A stretch of DNA of 64,000 bases. Source: Paenibacillus phytohabitans. Lineage in GTDB: Bacteria > Bacillota > Bacilli > Paenibacillales > Paenibacillaceae. Below are positions 51,257-62,100 of the stretch, piece after piece. The notes beneath the pieces are model-generated. The model was not told the DNA's origin. It ran no database searches and saw only the letters and a list, made by a program, of their open reading frames with translations. Numbering within the stretch: the first letter of the stretch is position 1; each line of letters opens with the position of its first letter. A program made the translations under genes and the position numbers. Where the stretch lies: NCBI RefSeq assembly GCF_013141775.1, contig NZ_WHOB01000067.1, positions 1-64,000 of the forward strand, read 5' to 3'.

Positions 51257-53425
51257 TTATTCCTGTTCCCCAATAGTCCGAATAATCGTATCGAACGGTT
51301 CTAATTCCACAGTCTGCGGTCCATACTCCGTCTCGATCGTAGTCTTTTGCAGCTGGTCGCTGTTATTGATCACGACGAGCATCTTGCTCTCCGGATAATA
51401 CGCGCACTCGGTATAGAGGTTATCCGGGATGTACTTCGTATCCTGTAGCTCCTTACCGGCATAGCGGATCAGGTTCAGCAGCAGACGGGTATTCTCCCAG
51501 CCGAATTCGAAGGAAGGCAGGTAGATTCCCTTACCTTTACCGAAACTATTCGCAGATAGTGTGATTTTACCGTCCAACTCACTCATCACAGCAGCGGAAC
51601 CATCCGTAAGATGGATGCCGTTCTTCGGTGTAATGCTGGCGCCATCAGGCACCAGACCTTGCTCAGCTTGAACCTCATATGCCCATTTGCCATGTGCTAC
51701 CCGCGCACCCGTGTCCTCATCCACACCCAGAACATGCGCCATTCTGAAGTAGCTGTCGTATCCCTCAACCGCCGAAGGCTGGTTAATCCCGATAAAGGTA
51801 CCGCCCTCATACACCCATTTGGTCAGGACATCCACAGACTTGCTGTCTTTCCAGTAGTCCCCGCCGCTCCAGGCTGTACCGGCACTGCCTGCATTAATCA
51901 CTACATCAATATGCTGCAGCACGCCCTGGCGGATATCCTCGAAATCAATGAACTGCACCTCAACCGGCAGACCGGATAGAGCTTCATTAATGTGAATCAG
52001 CTCATGCATATACGTCTCATGGAAGTGGCCGGACAAGGTCCAAGATCTCAGCTTGCCCCAGCTATGCAGAATGGCTACCCTGGTCTTGATATGATAGGGC
52101 TTGCCTTGCTCATGCAGCTCTTTAATTTCTCTGAATTCATTCGCAATCTTCTCGATATAATCACAGAAATCCGGGTAAGGCTCGACCAGATGCAGATATC
52201 CGCCCAGGCCAATCCGGTCAATCGGCTCACGCAGGAGGGCACGCCGGATGTTGATCCAGTATTTTTTGGCATCCAGTGTCGGATTTCCCCCTTCCATGAA
52301 GGTAGGCGCGCCGCCTAAACCCACCGGGAACAAGTACGGATGCAGCCGGATCTCATGCGTATCCACTTCCACCCCTGAACAGAGCCTTGCTTCATATCCG
52401 GAGAACACACATTTGATCATCCCGTCGAAACCAAACTCACCGAAGCGGTCATTGTAAGGCTCTGCGCCAACCCAGCTGTCATCGTAGAAGACATACGCCA
52501 GCTTGTCATGCTTATGCACAATATCAATTAACTGCTTGCCGAATCCGATCACGAAATCATTGATAAAAGCCATATAGTCGAGCTTGCGCTGCTCCGCCGG
52601 GATATGACTGACGCGGTATTTGCCGCCGTTCACGAAATCTTCTGCCGTCAGCGAATAGCCGTATTGCTGCGCGAACAGATCCAGACCTCTCGCACTCACC
52701 GTGAAATCATAGGAACCCCAGTCTGAGAAAAGATGGCGGTTACGCTCACTGCTGCCCCAGATCCAGGCGAAATTATAGAACAGGGAAGTAAACCGGACAA
52801 CCGTCGTTTCCTTATGCTCCTGGCACCAGTCTTCCATCCATTCCAGCAGGTACTTCTGCGTGTCCTGATACATAGGATCAATCTGCATCAGATGCTCTTT
52901 GTTCCAGTTGTTCGTGGTGTGATTGTACATGGAGATCTCTTCCCAGATCCGGTAGGCCATGAAGCTGACGGTGTATTTATGCCAAGGTACGATTCCGGTA
53001 AGCACCACATTGCCTGACTCCCGGTCGTAATTCCACTGCTCTCTCGGTACTTCTTCACCGGTCGTCCGGTCATATACCTGCCAGTACTTATACGCCTCAC
53101 GGGAATCATTCACTCTGAACTGTTCAGCGAAGAAATCCTCCATCAGGTAGACCGACAAATAATCCTGCACAGCCACCTTCGGATTCGTAATAAGGAAGCT
53201 CTGCTGCAGCTTATCCGGGTTCTGCGACGCCCATTCATTATGGTCCCGGATGATACAGACTGTAGAATAAATGCCGTATCCGGCATTGATAATCTCATCA
53301 GATAACTGTGTACCGTCACTGTCACGGATGACATCGGCACCCCAGCGTTCAGCGAGTTCAAGCGTTAGCGCTTCGTAACCGGATTCTCCCGGCAGTGTGA
53401 AAGCGCCTGTTGATGGTTTGGACAA
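51257..53425 (-). CDS. GH112 phosphorylase (beta-galactosyl disaccharide phosphorylase)
   Basis: 722 residues, full length for GH112. The start FTLPGESGYEALTLELAERW and WGADVIRDSDGTQLSDEI are family hallmarks, and the general acid is the second Asp in FYDDSWVGAEPY (about residue 313). GH112 enzymes cleave lacto-N-biose/galacto-N-biose or D-galactosyl-beta-1,4-L-rhamnose with phosphate, giving galactose 1-phosphate in the cytosol. The partner gene encodes a GH105 hydrolase of pectin fragments, so the rhamnose-type substrate is favoured; this is inference. The TTG start at 53425 follows GGAGGG. Distal gene of a two-gene operon. Confidence 0.93.
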   Translation of the reverse strand: MSKPSTGAFTLPGESGYEALTLELAERWGADVIRDSDGTQLSDEIINAGYGIYSTVCIIRDHNEWASQNPDKLQQSFLITNPKVAVQDYLSVYLMEDFFAEQFRVNDSREAYKYWQVYDRTTGEEVPREQWNYDRESGNVVLTGIVPWHKYTVSFMAYRIWEEISMYNHTTNNWNKEHLMQIDPMYQDTQKYLLEWMEDWCQEHKETTVVRFTSLFYNFAWIWGSSERNRHLFSDWGSYDFTVSARGLDLFAQQYGYSLTAEDFVNGGKYRVSHIPAEQRKLDYMAFINDFVIGFGKQLIDIVHKHDKLAYVFYDDSWVGAEPYNDRFGEFGFDGMIKCVFSGYEARLCSGVEVDTHEIRLHPYLFPVGLGGAPTFMEGGNPTLDAKKYWINIRRALLREPIDRIGLGGYLHLVEPYPDFCDYIEKIANEFREIKELHEQGKPYHIKTRVAILHSWGKLRSWTLSGHFHETYMHELIHINEALSGLPVEVQFIDFEDIRQGVLQHIDVVINAGSAGTAWSGGDYWKDSKSVDVLTKWVYEGGTFIGINQPSAVEGYDSYFRMAHVLGVDEDTGARVAHGKWAYEVQAEQGLVPDGASITPKNGIHLTDGSAAVMSELDGKITLSANSFGKGKGIYLPSFEFGWENTRLLLNLIRYAGKELQDTKYIPDNLYTECAYYPESKMLVVINNSDQLQKTTIETEYGPQTVELEPFDTIIRTIGEQE

Positions 53426-53437
53426 TTCGGTTCCCTC

Positions 53438-54457
53438 CTATTTAAGCATATCGGACAAGAAAGCAAGCGCTAAGCCTTGGCCCCAGCCTTGAATCCAGTC
53501 TTTTGGAATATTGCGGTACCCTTCGCGGTCCTTCATTACGGCTGTGCCGCCGGATACGCCCAGGACACGTCCGTCTTCGCTGATGTTTGCAAGAATGCCC
53601 TTTAACGCTTTTTGCACATATTTGGTGTGCAGCGGATTGCCGTTGTTGATCATCGCCGCCGCAATGCCGCAGGATGCCGATACTTCTTCATAAGATTCCT
53701 CATCATCCAGCACCGTCCGCCACAAGCCGTTCTCTGTCTGTACAAGCTTCAGCGCCGCCAATTGATCACGGAGCGAACATTCCACGTCCATACACTGCGG
53801 ATACAAATACCAGTCCTTCAAAAGCGGCTTCACCTGCGACATTGTATACGCACCCCAGGCATTCGCTCTGCCCCAGTATAGTCCGGACATATGATCCTGC
53901 TTCACATTGTTGTAGCCATGGAACCAGAAGCCGGTGCCAGGGTCCTGCAGGTATTTGATATGCCAGTAGTATTGGTTGAGGGCATCCTGGATCAGCTCCT
54001 GATCCTTCAGCTTACTGCCCACACGCAGCAGGAAGAATGCCGCCATAAACAGCGTATCCGCCCAAGCCTGTTCCGGAAAATCATTAGAAATCGATACCGT
54101 ATGCTGCAGCACATTGTCTCCGAACCGCAGCGCATTTTTACGGATGTATTCTACCTTGCTCATCGCAATATCCCAATATTTCTGCTCTCCAGTCGCTTCA
54201 TACAAGGTGATCAGCATGTGGCCCATGGCACAAGTATTAACCGTCCAGTCCGGCAGCCCCAGCTCAATATATTCATCCGCCCACTGAACCAGTCTGTCCA
54301 GGTACTCTTTGTTCCCTGTAGTCTGATAAGCTCTGGATACCCCATAATAAGCTACGCCGCAAGGCCAGTCCCATGTTAAGTCCATCGCCAGTGTTTTGTT
54401 GGTGACCTTGTCGATAATACTTAGAATCTCTTCCCTGTTGAAATCCACTTGAATCAT
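53438..54457 (-). CDS. GH105 unsaturated rhamnogalacturonyl hydrolase (YteR/YesR-like)
   Basis: 339 residues, no signal peptide, an (alpha/alpha)6 barrel of GH105. The catalytic Asp is Asp134 in EQAWADTLFMAAFFL, equivalent to Asp143 of YteR. Further family motifs are WDWPCGVAYYG, GFWFHGYN and GLYWGRANAWGAY. The enzyme hydrates and removes the unsaturated galacturonate that pectate-type lyases leave on rhamnogalacturonan fragments. ATG at 54457 follows GAGGGG. It is 12 bases upstream of the GH112 gene, which suggests one pathway. Confidence 0.93.
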   Translation of the reverse strand: MIQVDFNREEILSIIDKVTNKTLAMDLTWDWPCGVAYYGVSRAYQTTGNKEYLDRLVQWADEYIELGLPDWTVNTCAMGHMLITLYEATGEQKYWDIAMSKVEYIRKNALRFGDNVLQHTVSISNDFPEQAWADTLFMAAFFLLRVGSKLKDQELIQDALNQYYWHIKYLQDPGTGFWFHGYNNVKQDHMSGLYWGRANAWGAYTMSQVKPLLKDWYLYPQCMDVECSLRDQLAALKLVQTENGLWRTVLDDEESYEEVSASCGIAAAMINNGNPLHTKYVQKALKGILANISEDGRVLGVSGGTAVMKDREGYRNIPKDWIQGWGQGLALAFLSDMLK

Positions 54458-54511
54458 CTTATTACCCCTCTCTTGTCTCACGCGCCTCAATAGCGCTTAC
54501 TATCCGTCTCA

Positions 54512-54527
54512 TTGCAAGCGCTTTACA
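54512..54527 (-). promoter_or_regulatory. cre-like site before the GH105/GH112 operon
   Basis: TTGCAAGCGCTTTACA holds the AAGCGCTT core of cre sites but is one base too long on the right side. It lies 55 bases before the GH105 start codon, in the divergent promoter region. Confidence 0.5.
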
Positions 54528-54633
54528 TACTCCATTGTAAGCAGTAAAATATTCTATATCTAAGCATATTCACAGCAAAACTGCGCATTTTCGACCATTT
54601 ATCTATTTTAATATTATAGAGGAGCCCCCGGAT

Positions 54634-55575
54634 ATGCCCAGAAAAAAGAAACCCGTCATCGAGTACCGCCACTACAGCCTGCCGATCCATTTCCCTGTGC
54701 TGCTGTTAAGCGGGGAACGCTGGAAGATCTCCGATATTAAGAGCGAGCACCTGCATTTCCATAACCACCTGGAGATTGGGATTTGCTATTCGGATAGCGG
54801 CATCATGGAGATCAAGGGCGAGTCTGTACCTTTTACAGCCGGTGATGTGACCTTCCTCCCCCGGTACCTTCCGCATACGACGTATAGTTCTCCGGGTGAG
54901 GCCAGTCTGTGGTCTTATCTCTTTTTCTCGCCGGAGGACCTCTTTCAGCATTCCTTCAAAAGCGCCTATAGCAACTTCGAGCCGAATTTGTGGGCGGTGC
55001 TGGGGAAGAACTGTATCCTGAATAAGGATAAGCACCCCATGGTGTATAGTCTGGCCACGTCGATTGTGGAGGAATTGCAGCAGCAGAAGCCTTATTATCA
55101 GGAGAGCGCCTACGGCTTATTGCTGTCGCTGTATATCGAGCTGCTCCGGATCCATTCCACGAATGAGGCGCTGACCGATCAGGAAGCAGGGCATAATCTG
55201 AAGGGCGACTTCGTCATCTCCCCGGCGCTGGAGTATATCACCAGGAACTATATGCTGCCGATGACCATCGACTTCCTGGCCGACCTCTGCCACTTGAGCA
55301 CCACCCACTTCCGCCGCAAATTCCATGAAATGATGGGCACCGCCCCCCTCGACTTCCTGAGCAGCACCCGGATCGAAGAGGCCTGTAAGCAGCTGAAGAG
55401 CACCGAGGATTCTATTCTTGAGATTTCTGAAAAGGTGGGGTTTCATTCCATCTCCAGCTTCAACCGCTGTTTCTCTAAGCTAATGGGCACGTCCCCCAAG
55501 GAATGGCGTAAGAGTGCACAGTCCGAGACGCAGTCGGCGAAGGCAAGTATTCTGGAATTTACGGGGTGGGTATGA
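54634..55575 (+). CDS. AraC family regulator with cupin sensor domain
   Basis: 313 residues. An N-terminal cupin (HLHFHNHLEIGICYSDSGIMEIKGE, FTAGDVTFLPRYLPHTTYS) binds the inducer sugar; the C-terminal AraC domain has PMTIDFLADLCHLSTTHFRRKFHEMMG and ILEISEKVGFHSISSFNRCFSKLMGTSPKEW. ATG at 54634 follows GAGGAG. Divergent from the GH105/GH112 operon across 176 bases, so it is the likely activator of that operon. The last 10 bases overlap the IS3 remnant's reading frame. Confidence 0.9.
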   Translation: MPRKKKPVIEYRHYSLPIHFPVLLLSGERWKISDIKSEHLHFHNHLEIGICYSDSGIMEIKGESVPFTAGDVTFLPRYLPHTTYSSPGEASLWSYLFFSPEDLFQHSFKSAYSNFEPNLWAVLGKNCILNKDKHPMVYSLATSIVEELQQQKPYYQESAYGLLLSLYIELLRIHSTNEALTDQEAGHNLKGDFVISPALEYITRNYMLPMTIDFLADLCHLSTTHFRRKFHEMMGTAPLDFLSSTRIEEACKQLKSTEDSILEISEKVGFHSISSFNRCFSKLMGTSPKEWRKSAQSETQSAKASILEFTGWV

Positions 55576-56027
55576 GAATGAATAGTAAGGGTGAAAAGTC
55601 TGTCCTTGCAGACAAGATTCACGAACTGAACAAGCAGGTGCTGGCAAAAGAAGAGGAGCTTGCCGTCCTAAAAAAGACCCGCGCATATCTTCCGCAATCT
55701 AAAGCACAAAGATTTCAGTTCATCGAAGACCATAGCTCCGAATTTACGGTAGAGAGGCTGTGCAGCATTCTTGAAGTATCACGGAGTGGATTTTACAAAT
55801 GGAGAAGTGCCGAAGTCAGCCCTCAGGCGAAGCGCAAAGCCTTACTGCTAAAGCGGGTCGCTTACCTCTTTGAGGCTAACCACGGCCAGTACGGCAGTCC
55901 AAAGATCACCCTCCTCTTAAGGGAAGAGGGCTATATTATTAGCGAGCGCACAGTAGGAAAGTACATGCGGGAACTTGGTTTACGTGCGTATTACGCCAAG
56001 CAGGTGGATAAGAAACTGGAGGAATAA
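55566..56027 (+). pseudogene. IS3 family transposase remnant
   Basis: 153 codons. The first 50 residues are the coiled-coil tail of OrfA (VLADKIHELNKQVLAKEEEL); the next 100 are the start of OrfB (FQFIEDHSSEFTVERLCSIL, VSRSGFYKWRSAE, HGQYGSPKITLLLREEGYIIS). The two are joined in one frame, with no frameshift site. The catalytic DDE domain is absent: the frame ends after YYAKQVDKKLEE, so the element is dead. No terminal inverted repeats were found. A terminator lies 26 bases beyond. Confidence 0.82.
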
Positions 56028-56052
56028 TATTATTCCAATAAACCACTATATA

Positions 56053-56097
56053 TAAAAAGAAGCGAATTCAGCACAGTGTCTGGATTCGCTTCTTCTA
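56053..56097. terminator. Bidirectional terminator
   Basis: AAGAAGCGAATTCA pairs with TGGATTCGCTTCTT around GCACAGTGTC, with one mismatch, A run before and CT-rich after. It ends the SLH gene on the minus strand. Confidence 0.82.
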
Positions 56098-56109
56098 TAA
56101 TTAACTTAA

Positions 56110-59100
56110 TTAATCAATCAAATCCGACTTCTGCAGCAGCCGCTGAATCAGTACGGCCACTTCCGCGCGGGTAACATTCGCCTTTGCCTCCAGCTTGCTG
56201 TCCCCGCGGCCGGTAATTAAGCCAGCCTTAGCTGCAAGCGCCAGGCTGTCCCCGGCCCAGGCGCCTATGCTGCCTGCATCTGTAAAGGCTGCAAGTACAC
56301 TTGCTGTATCCACTGTGCCGGTCTGCTCTGCAAGACCTGTCAGCTTCATCGCCTTGGCGATAATGCTCATGGCCTGCTCGCGTGTGATCCGGGCATCCGG
56401 ACGGAAGGCTCCGTCCTCGAAGCCGGTGATCAGCCCGTATTCGGATGCTGTCTCCACCGCTGCCGCATACCAGCTATCCGCTGCAACATCTGCAAACGCC
56501 GATGTTCCTTCCGCAAGCTTCAATCCCAGGCCGCGTACGATAATCGCTGCGAACTCTGCACGGGTGATGTCTGCGTTCGGGTTGAAGGTCGTTTCGTTCA
56601 CACCGTTAATGACCAGACGCGATCCCATATCGTTCACTGCGTTCTTCGCCCAGTGGTTGTCCACATCCGCAAAAGTCAGCGGATGCCAGACCACCGCATA
56701 CGAGCTGTTCGTCAAGCTCTTGATATCTGCGTAATACCTGCCGTCTTTCCGGACGAGTCTGGTCGGCACATGGCGCACTGTACCATCCGGGTCTACGACG
56801 ATTCCCGTCGTAATCCGGTTAGGATCAATACCATCCGGAAGAGCTACTGTACGCTCCACGTAAGCATTGAACCGGCTCACTTCGACTGTCAATGTATCGT
56901 AAGTTGCGGTAACGGTGAAATCTATTGGCGGTGCAACAAGGGTGAAGCCCCCTCTGCCTGCAGCAGCTGTCACTACCTGGTTCATGGATGCCGGGGTTTC
57001 AGCAATCGTAATCCTCAGCGTAATGTCCTCCAGCTTCATCCCGTTTCCGAGTCTCTCAGCCAACGCACCGATGTTGATCTCGGATGCCGGCAAAGTATAA
57101 GTCCCTTTGGTTGTCTGAAGCACCAGGGTTGCTGATACATTCTCCATGTTCTTGATCATCTGGCCGTTCAGCTCCGCGATGATGATGTTGGAATCCAGCA
57201 TCATCGGAATTGTAACTACAGCGCCATTCCCTTCCGCATCCAGCTTCGCTTGAAGCTTCGCCGGATCAACAGCGATAGTAGTTATCTTCAAGTTTCCGGA
57301 GGTCGTTGTTGTGGCTTTGCCCGCGTTCTCTTCCTTGCCGTTAACAAGGACGATCACATCGGTAACATTGCTTGCCGCGGAACCAGTACTGGTTCCGGTT
57401 CCCGGAATGACGGGATCGGGATCTGGTGTTACGGTATTAGCTGCCACAACAACCGCTGTTGCGCTGCCGTACTTCACTACCTTGCCGTCAGCATCCACTT
57501 CTGCTATTCCAATCCTATCGCCGTTAGCTGCAGGAATTAGACCATCGATTCCTACAAGGGTGTATCCCGTCAGGATTTCCCCAGCATTAGGTGTAACAAC
57601 GCTGCCCGTGCCGAAATTCTTGTACAGCAGCTTATGTCCTGCAGCTGGCTCCGGCGTAACACTGATCTGCGTATATCCGTTATTCCCTGCACCACTTGGA
57701 TCGCTGGCACTCACGGACAAGCCCCCCGCAGGGATAAGCTCATTAATTGTAAAGGTCAGCGTAGTTGCCGGACCCGCCGGAACCGATCCGCTGGCCGCAA
57801 CCCTAACCTTAACGGTGTGTTCACCGCTCAAGTCCGGCAGGTTGGTTCCGTCGTAGCGTACGAAAGTTCCGTCGTCCACTGCGAATTCCATGCTGGTGTC
57901 CAGACCAACAATCGTATTGTTCTGGTCATCCGCTGCCACTTCAGGTGCAGCCGGGATGACTGCATCCGAATCATGAACGGTAACCTGAGCAATATTAGAA
58001 GCGAATGCTGTTGACGTTGCCTTCTCCCGTACATAATACGTGTCCGGTGCAAGACCCGTAATAATTGTGTCTGTAACTTCTGACCAAAGGCCTGTACTGC
58101 CTATCTTGTACTCCATCTGGACTGTCAGATTCTGCAGGGTACCGTCATTCGCCCCGTTGTACGTCACATCTGTAACACTCACGCCAACCGGAGCTGCCGG
58201 ACGGGCTGGAAGACTTAACATCTGCACTGCACTGTCTGTAGTCGTAGAAGCGTTGCCTTTCTTCACGATGCTAAGTGACGTTCCCAGCCAGCTGCTGTCG
58301 ATGGCCAAGTTACCATCCGCTGCCGCTGTTACTGGTATACCATTCACTGTGTATGAAGCGTCCGGTGTCAGACCTGTCAGCTGCTCTGCCGCATAGTCAA
58401 TCTCTGCGGCCGGAGCTGCTTCCGGCGTTGCCGTGAACGACAATACCGTTAGTTGCACCGAAGCCGAGATGAATGTCGTTGCCGTTGCTTTCGTCCGGAC
58501 ATAGTAGGTGTCCGGGACAAGTGCCGTTACAGTTGTGCCCGGCACATCCGTCCACGCACCTGCTGTCCCCTTCTTGTATTCCATTGCAGTTGTTACGTTC
58601 GTTAAAGTACCATCGTTAGCATTTAACGAGGTTTCATCCGTCGATGCCAAACCAGCAGGTGCTGCCGGACGAACAGGAATACTCACCGTCTGTGCCGCGC
58701 TATCTATAGTCGTCGAACCGTTACCTTTCTTCACAATACTCAGTGAAGTTCCCAGCCAGCTGCTATCTATAGCCAGCTTACCATCTACGGTCGCCGTTAT
58801 TGCCAGTGTACCGTTCAACGTGTATGCACCGTTTGCCGTAAGTCCCGTCAGCTGCTCAGCTGCATAGTCTATTTCAGCTGCCGGGATTGCTTCCTGCGTC
58901 GGCACAAACGCAGCCACCGTCACGCTCTGTGCTTCCGACACAAATGCCGCCAACGTCGCCTTCGCCCGGACGTAATACGTGTCCGGTGCAAGTTCTGTCA
59001 CGCTTGTGCCCGTTATACCAAGCCACGTACCCGCGATGCCCTTCTTGTATTCCATCGCCGTGGTTACCCCAGTCAATGTGCCATCTTCGGCACCAATTGC

Positions 59101-62100
59101 TGTCTCCTCCGTTGCCGCCACACCAGTAGGTGCTGCCGGACGAACAGGAATACTTACCGTCTGCGCCGCGCTATCTATAGTCGTCGAACCGTTGCCTTTC
59201 TTCACAATACTCAGTGAAGTTCCCAGCCAGCTGCTATCTATTGCCAGCTTACCATCTGCGGTCGCCGTTACTGCCAGTGCACCGTTTATCGTGTACGCGC
59301 CGTTTGTCGTCAGATCCGTCAGTTGCTCAGCCGCATAGTCAATAACTGCTGCCGGAGTCACTTCCGGCGTCGGCACAAAGGCAGCCACCGTCACACTCTG
59401 CTCTTCTGATACAAATGCCGCCAACGTCGCCTTCGTCCGAACGTAATACGTGTCCGGTACAAGCCCTGTCACGGTTGTGCCCGTAACATCCACCCATGCA
59501 CCCACGATGCCCTTCTTATATTCCATCGCCGTGGTAACACCCGTCAATGCGCCATCTTCGGCACTTATCGCCGTTTCATCCACCGCAGCCACACCAACTG
59601 GTGCTGCCGGACGAACAGGGATGTTCACCGTCTGCGCCGCACTATCTATAGTCGTCGAACCGTTACCTTTTTTCACAATACTCAGTGAAGTTCCCAGCCA
59701 GCTGCTATCTATTGCCAGCTTACCATCTGCGGCCGCTGTTATTGCCAGTGTACCGTTTATCGTGTACGCGCCATTTGCCGTCAGACCCGTCAGCTGCTCT
59801 GCCGCATAGTCAATTTCAGCTACGGGGGTCGCTTCCTGCGTCGGCACAAACGCAGCCACCGTCACGCTCTGTGCTTCCGACACAAACGCCATCGAACTTG
59901 CTTTCGTCCGGACGTAATACGTGTCCGGCGCAAGTCCTGTCACGGTTACGCCTGTAACATCTCCCCAGTTACCTAACGTGCCCTTCTTGTATTCCATCGC
60001 CGTGGTTACCCCAGTCAATGTGCCATCTTCGGCACCAATTGCTGTCTCCTCCGTCGCCGCCACACCAATAGGTGCCGCCGGACGAACAGGAATACTCACC
60101 GTCTGCGCCGCGCTATCTATAGTCGTCGAACCGTTACCTTTTTTCACAATACTCAGCGACGTTCCCAGCCAGCTGTTATCTATAGCCAGCTTACCCTCGG
60201 CGGCCGCCGTTACTGCCAGTGTACCTTTTATCGTATACGAACCACTTGCCGCCAGACCCGTCAGCTGCTCAGCCACATAGTCTATGACTGCTGCCGGAGT
60301 CGCTTCCGGCGTTGGCACAAACGCAGCCACCGTCACACTCTGCTCTTCTGATACAAATGCCGCTAACGTCGCCTTCGTCCGTACATAATACGTGTCCGGC
60401 GCAAGCCCTGTCACGGTTGCGCCTGATACACCAAGCCACGTCCCCGCGATACCTCTTTTGTATTCCATCGCCGTGGTTACCCCAGTCAATGTGCCATCTT
60501 CGGCACTTATTGCCGTTTCATCCACCGCTGCCACACCAGTAGGTGCCGCCGGACGACTAGGGATGCTCACCGTCTGCGCCACGCTATCTATAGTCGTCGA
60601 ACCGTTGCCTTTCTTCACAATACTCAGCGGTGTTCCCAGCCAGCTGCTATCTATAGCCAGCTTACCATCTACTGTCGCCGTTACTGCCAGCGTACCGTTC
60701 AACGTGTATGCACCGTTTGCCGTTAGTCCCGTCAGCTGCTCAGCTGCATAGTCTATTTCAGCTGCAGGCGTCGCTTCCGGCAATGCCGTGAACAGCGATA
60801 CAGCTACCGTCATCGGCGAACCGCTGATCTTGTACCCGCTTGTCGAATTTACCGCTACCGATACGTCACCTTCAGTTGTTACTGAAGTAAGCCCTATGCT
60901 CCAATCTGTCCCTGACCCGCTCAAAGCTCCTTTTACAGCAGAACCAGTGCCATCTGTAATTGTAATATCGCCTGCCGTCAGTCCGGCAATCGCGGTATCG
61001 AAGGTCAGATCAATCTTCGTCGATGTTGTTGTTCCGGACACGCCGTCAGCTACCGCTGACAGCAGTGCAACCGGAATTGAAGCCTCTGTGTCAAACATTT
61101 TGCCGATTATTCTATAGTGACTGGCATCTGTATTATCTGTTTTGATCAGAACAACCTTATCGCCGAAGGCGGGATACAAAGCGAATTTCGGATAATATTC
61201 CACATCGAACATCCAGCTGTCTTCATCATATCCCTGAAATACCACCGGAGCGGAATCTACAGGCTGATCTGAGGTTAGGACCAGGTTGCCTTCATAATCA
61301 TAGTAGTTCAGGTAAGCATACTGAGTTCCTGACCATTCTGTACCGTAGTTGTATGCATCGTTGATGGCAGCATTGGAGATGGGATCCGTGCTTACTGTTA
61401 CGAATCCGGGCTGTGCACCATCCTTATAGACTGCAGCCGAAGCTTCACCCAGATAGCCGTTGACCTCAAATCCGTCTTGGCTGTTCCCCTCATTGTCATA
61501 TAAAGAGACCGTGGATCTGTCATTCACCCAGTAATATTGGCTGAACATGAAATTCCCGTTGTTCAGCGTAGACAGATACAGTTGTTTCTCATTCGTTCTT
61601 GCTCCTACATCAATTGTTCTTAAGAGCGTTCCGCTGTTACTGAATATCTTCAGATAGATGTAATCGGCTGAAGCTCCTGAATTGTAAGCAACCATATATA
61701 CACCATCTCCGGCGGATACATAAGACATGCTCGCATTAGCATCTACCAGAAGTGCTTCACTTGTAACAGGCGAACCCGCAGCGGTGAACACACGGGTAAC
61801 CGTGCTCTTATTGTCGTTTCTTTGCCAGGAAAAGGCTATATTGCCGTCCGACAATTCCGTTGCCGATACAAAGCGTGTAAGCTGCGGAAGACTAGCATCA
61901 CTAAATGTATTTATCTGAGTCTGGGTGGTTACTTTGTGCCCCGCTTTATCAAGCACCATGAAATAGGTATTAGGAGTGCTCTCCGTAACTGTGCCCAATT
62001 GCAGATTATTTTCGCCCGAGTCACTTTTGTTGTACGTAATTAATAGATTGCCGTTATTTAGCACAAGCATATTTACATCCGTCATTTTGTAATAAGTGTC

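Noticed and set aside
58037..60751. Series of 119-codon open frames on the plus strand, 471 bases apart
   Set aside because: They are shadows of the tandem repeats in the SLH gene on the minus strand; no ribosome sites precede them and the repeat period explains their spacing.
57960..60781. Regular repeats that could suggest a CRISPR array
   Set aside because: The period is 471 bases, the repeats are contiguous and coding, and there are no unique spacers or cas genes.
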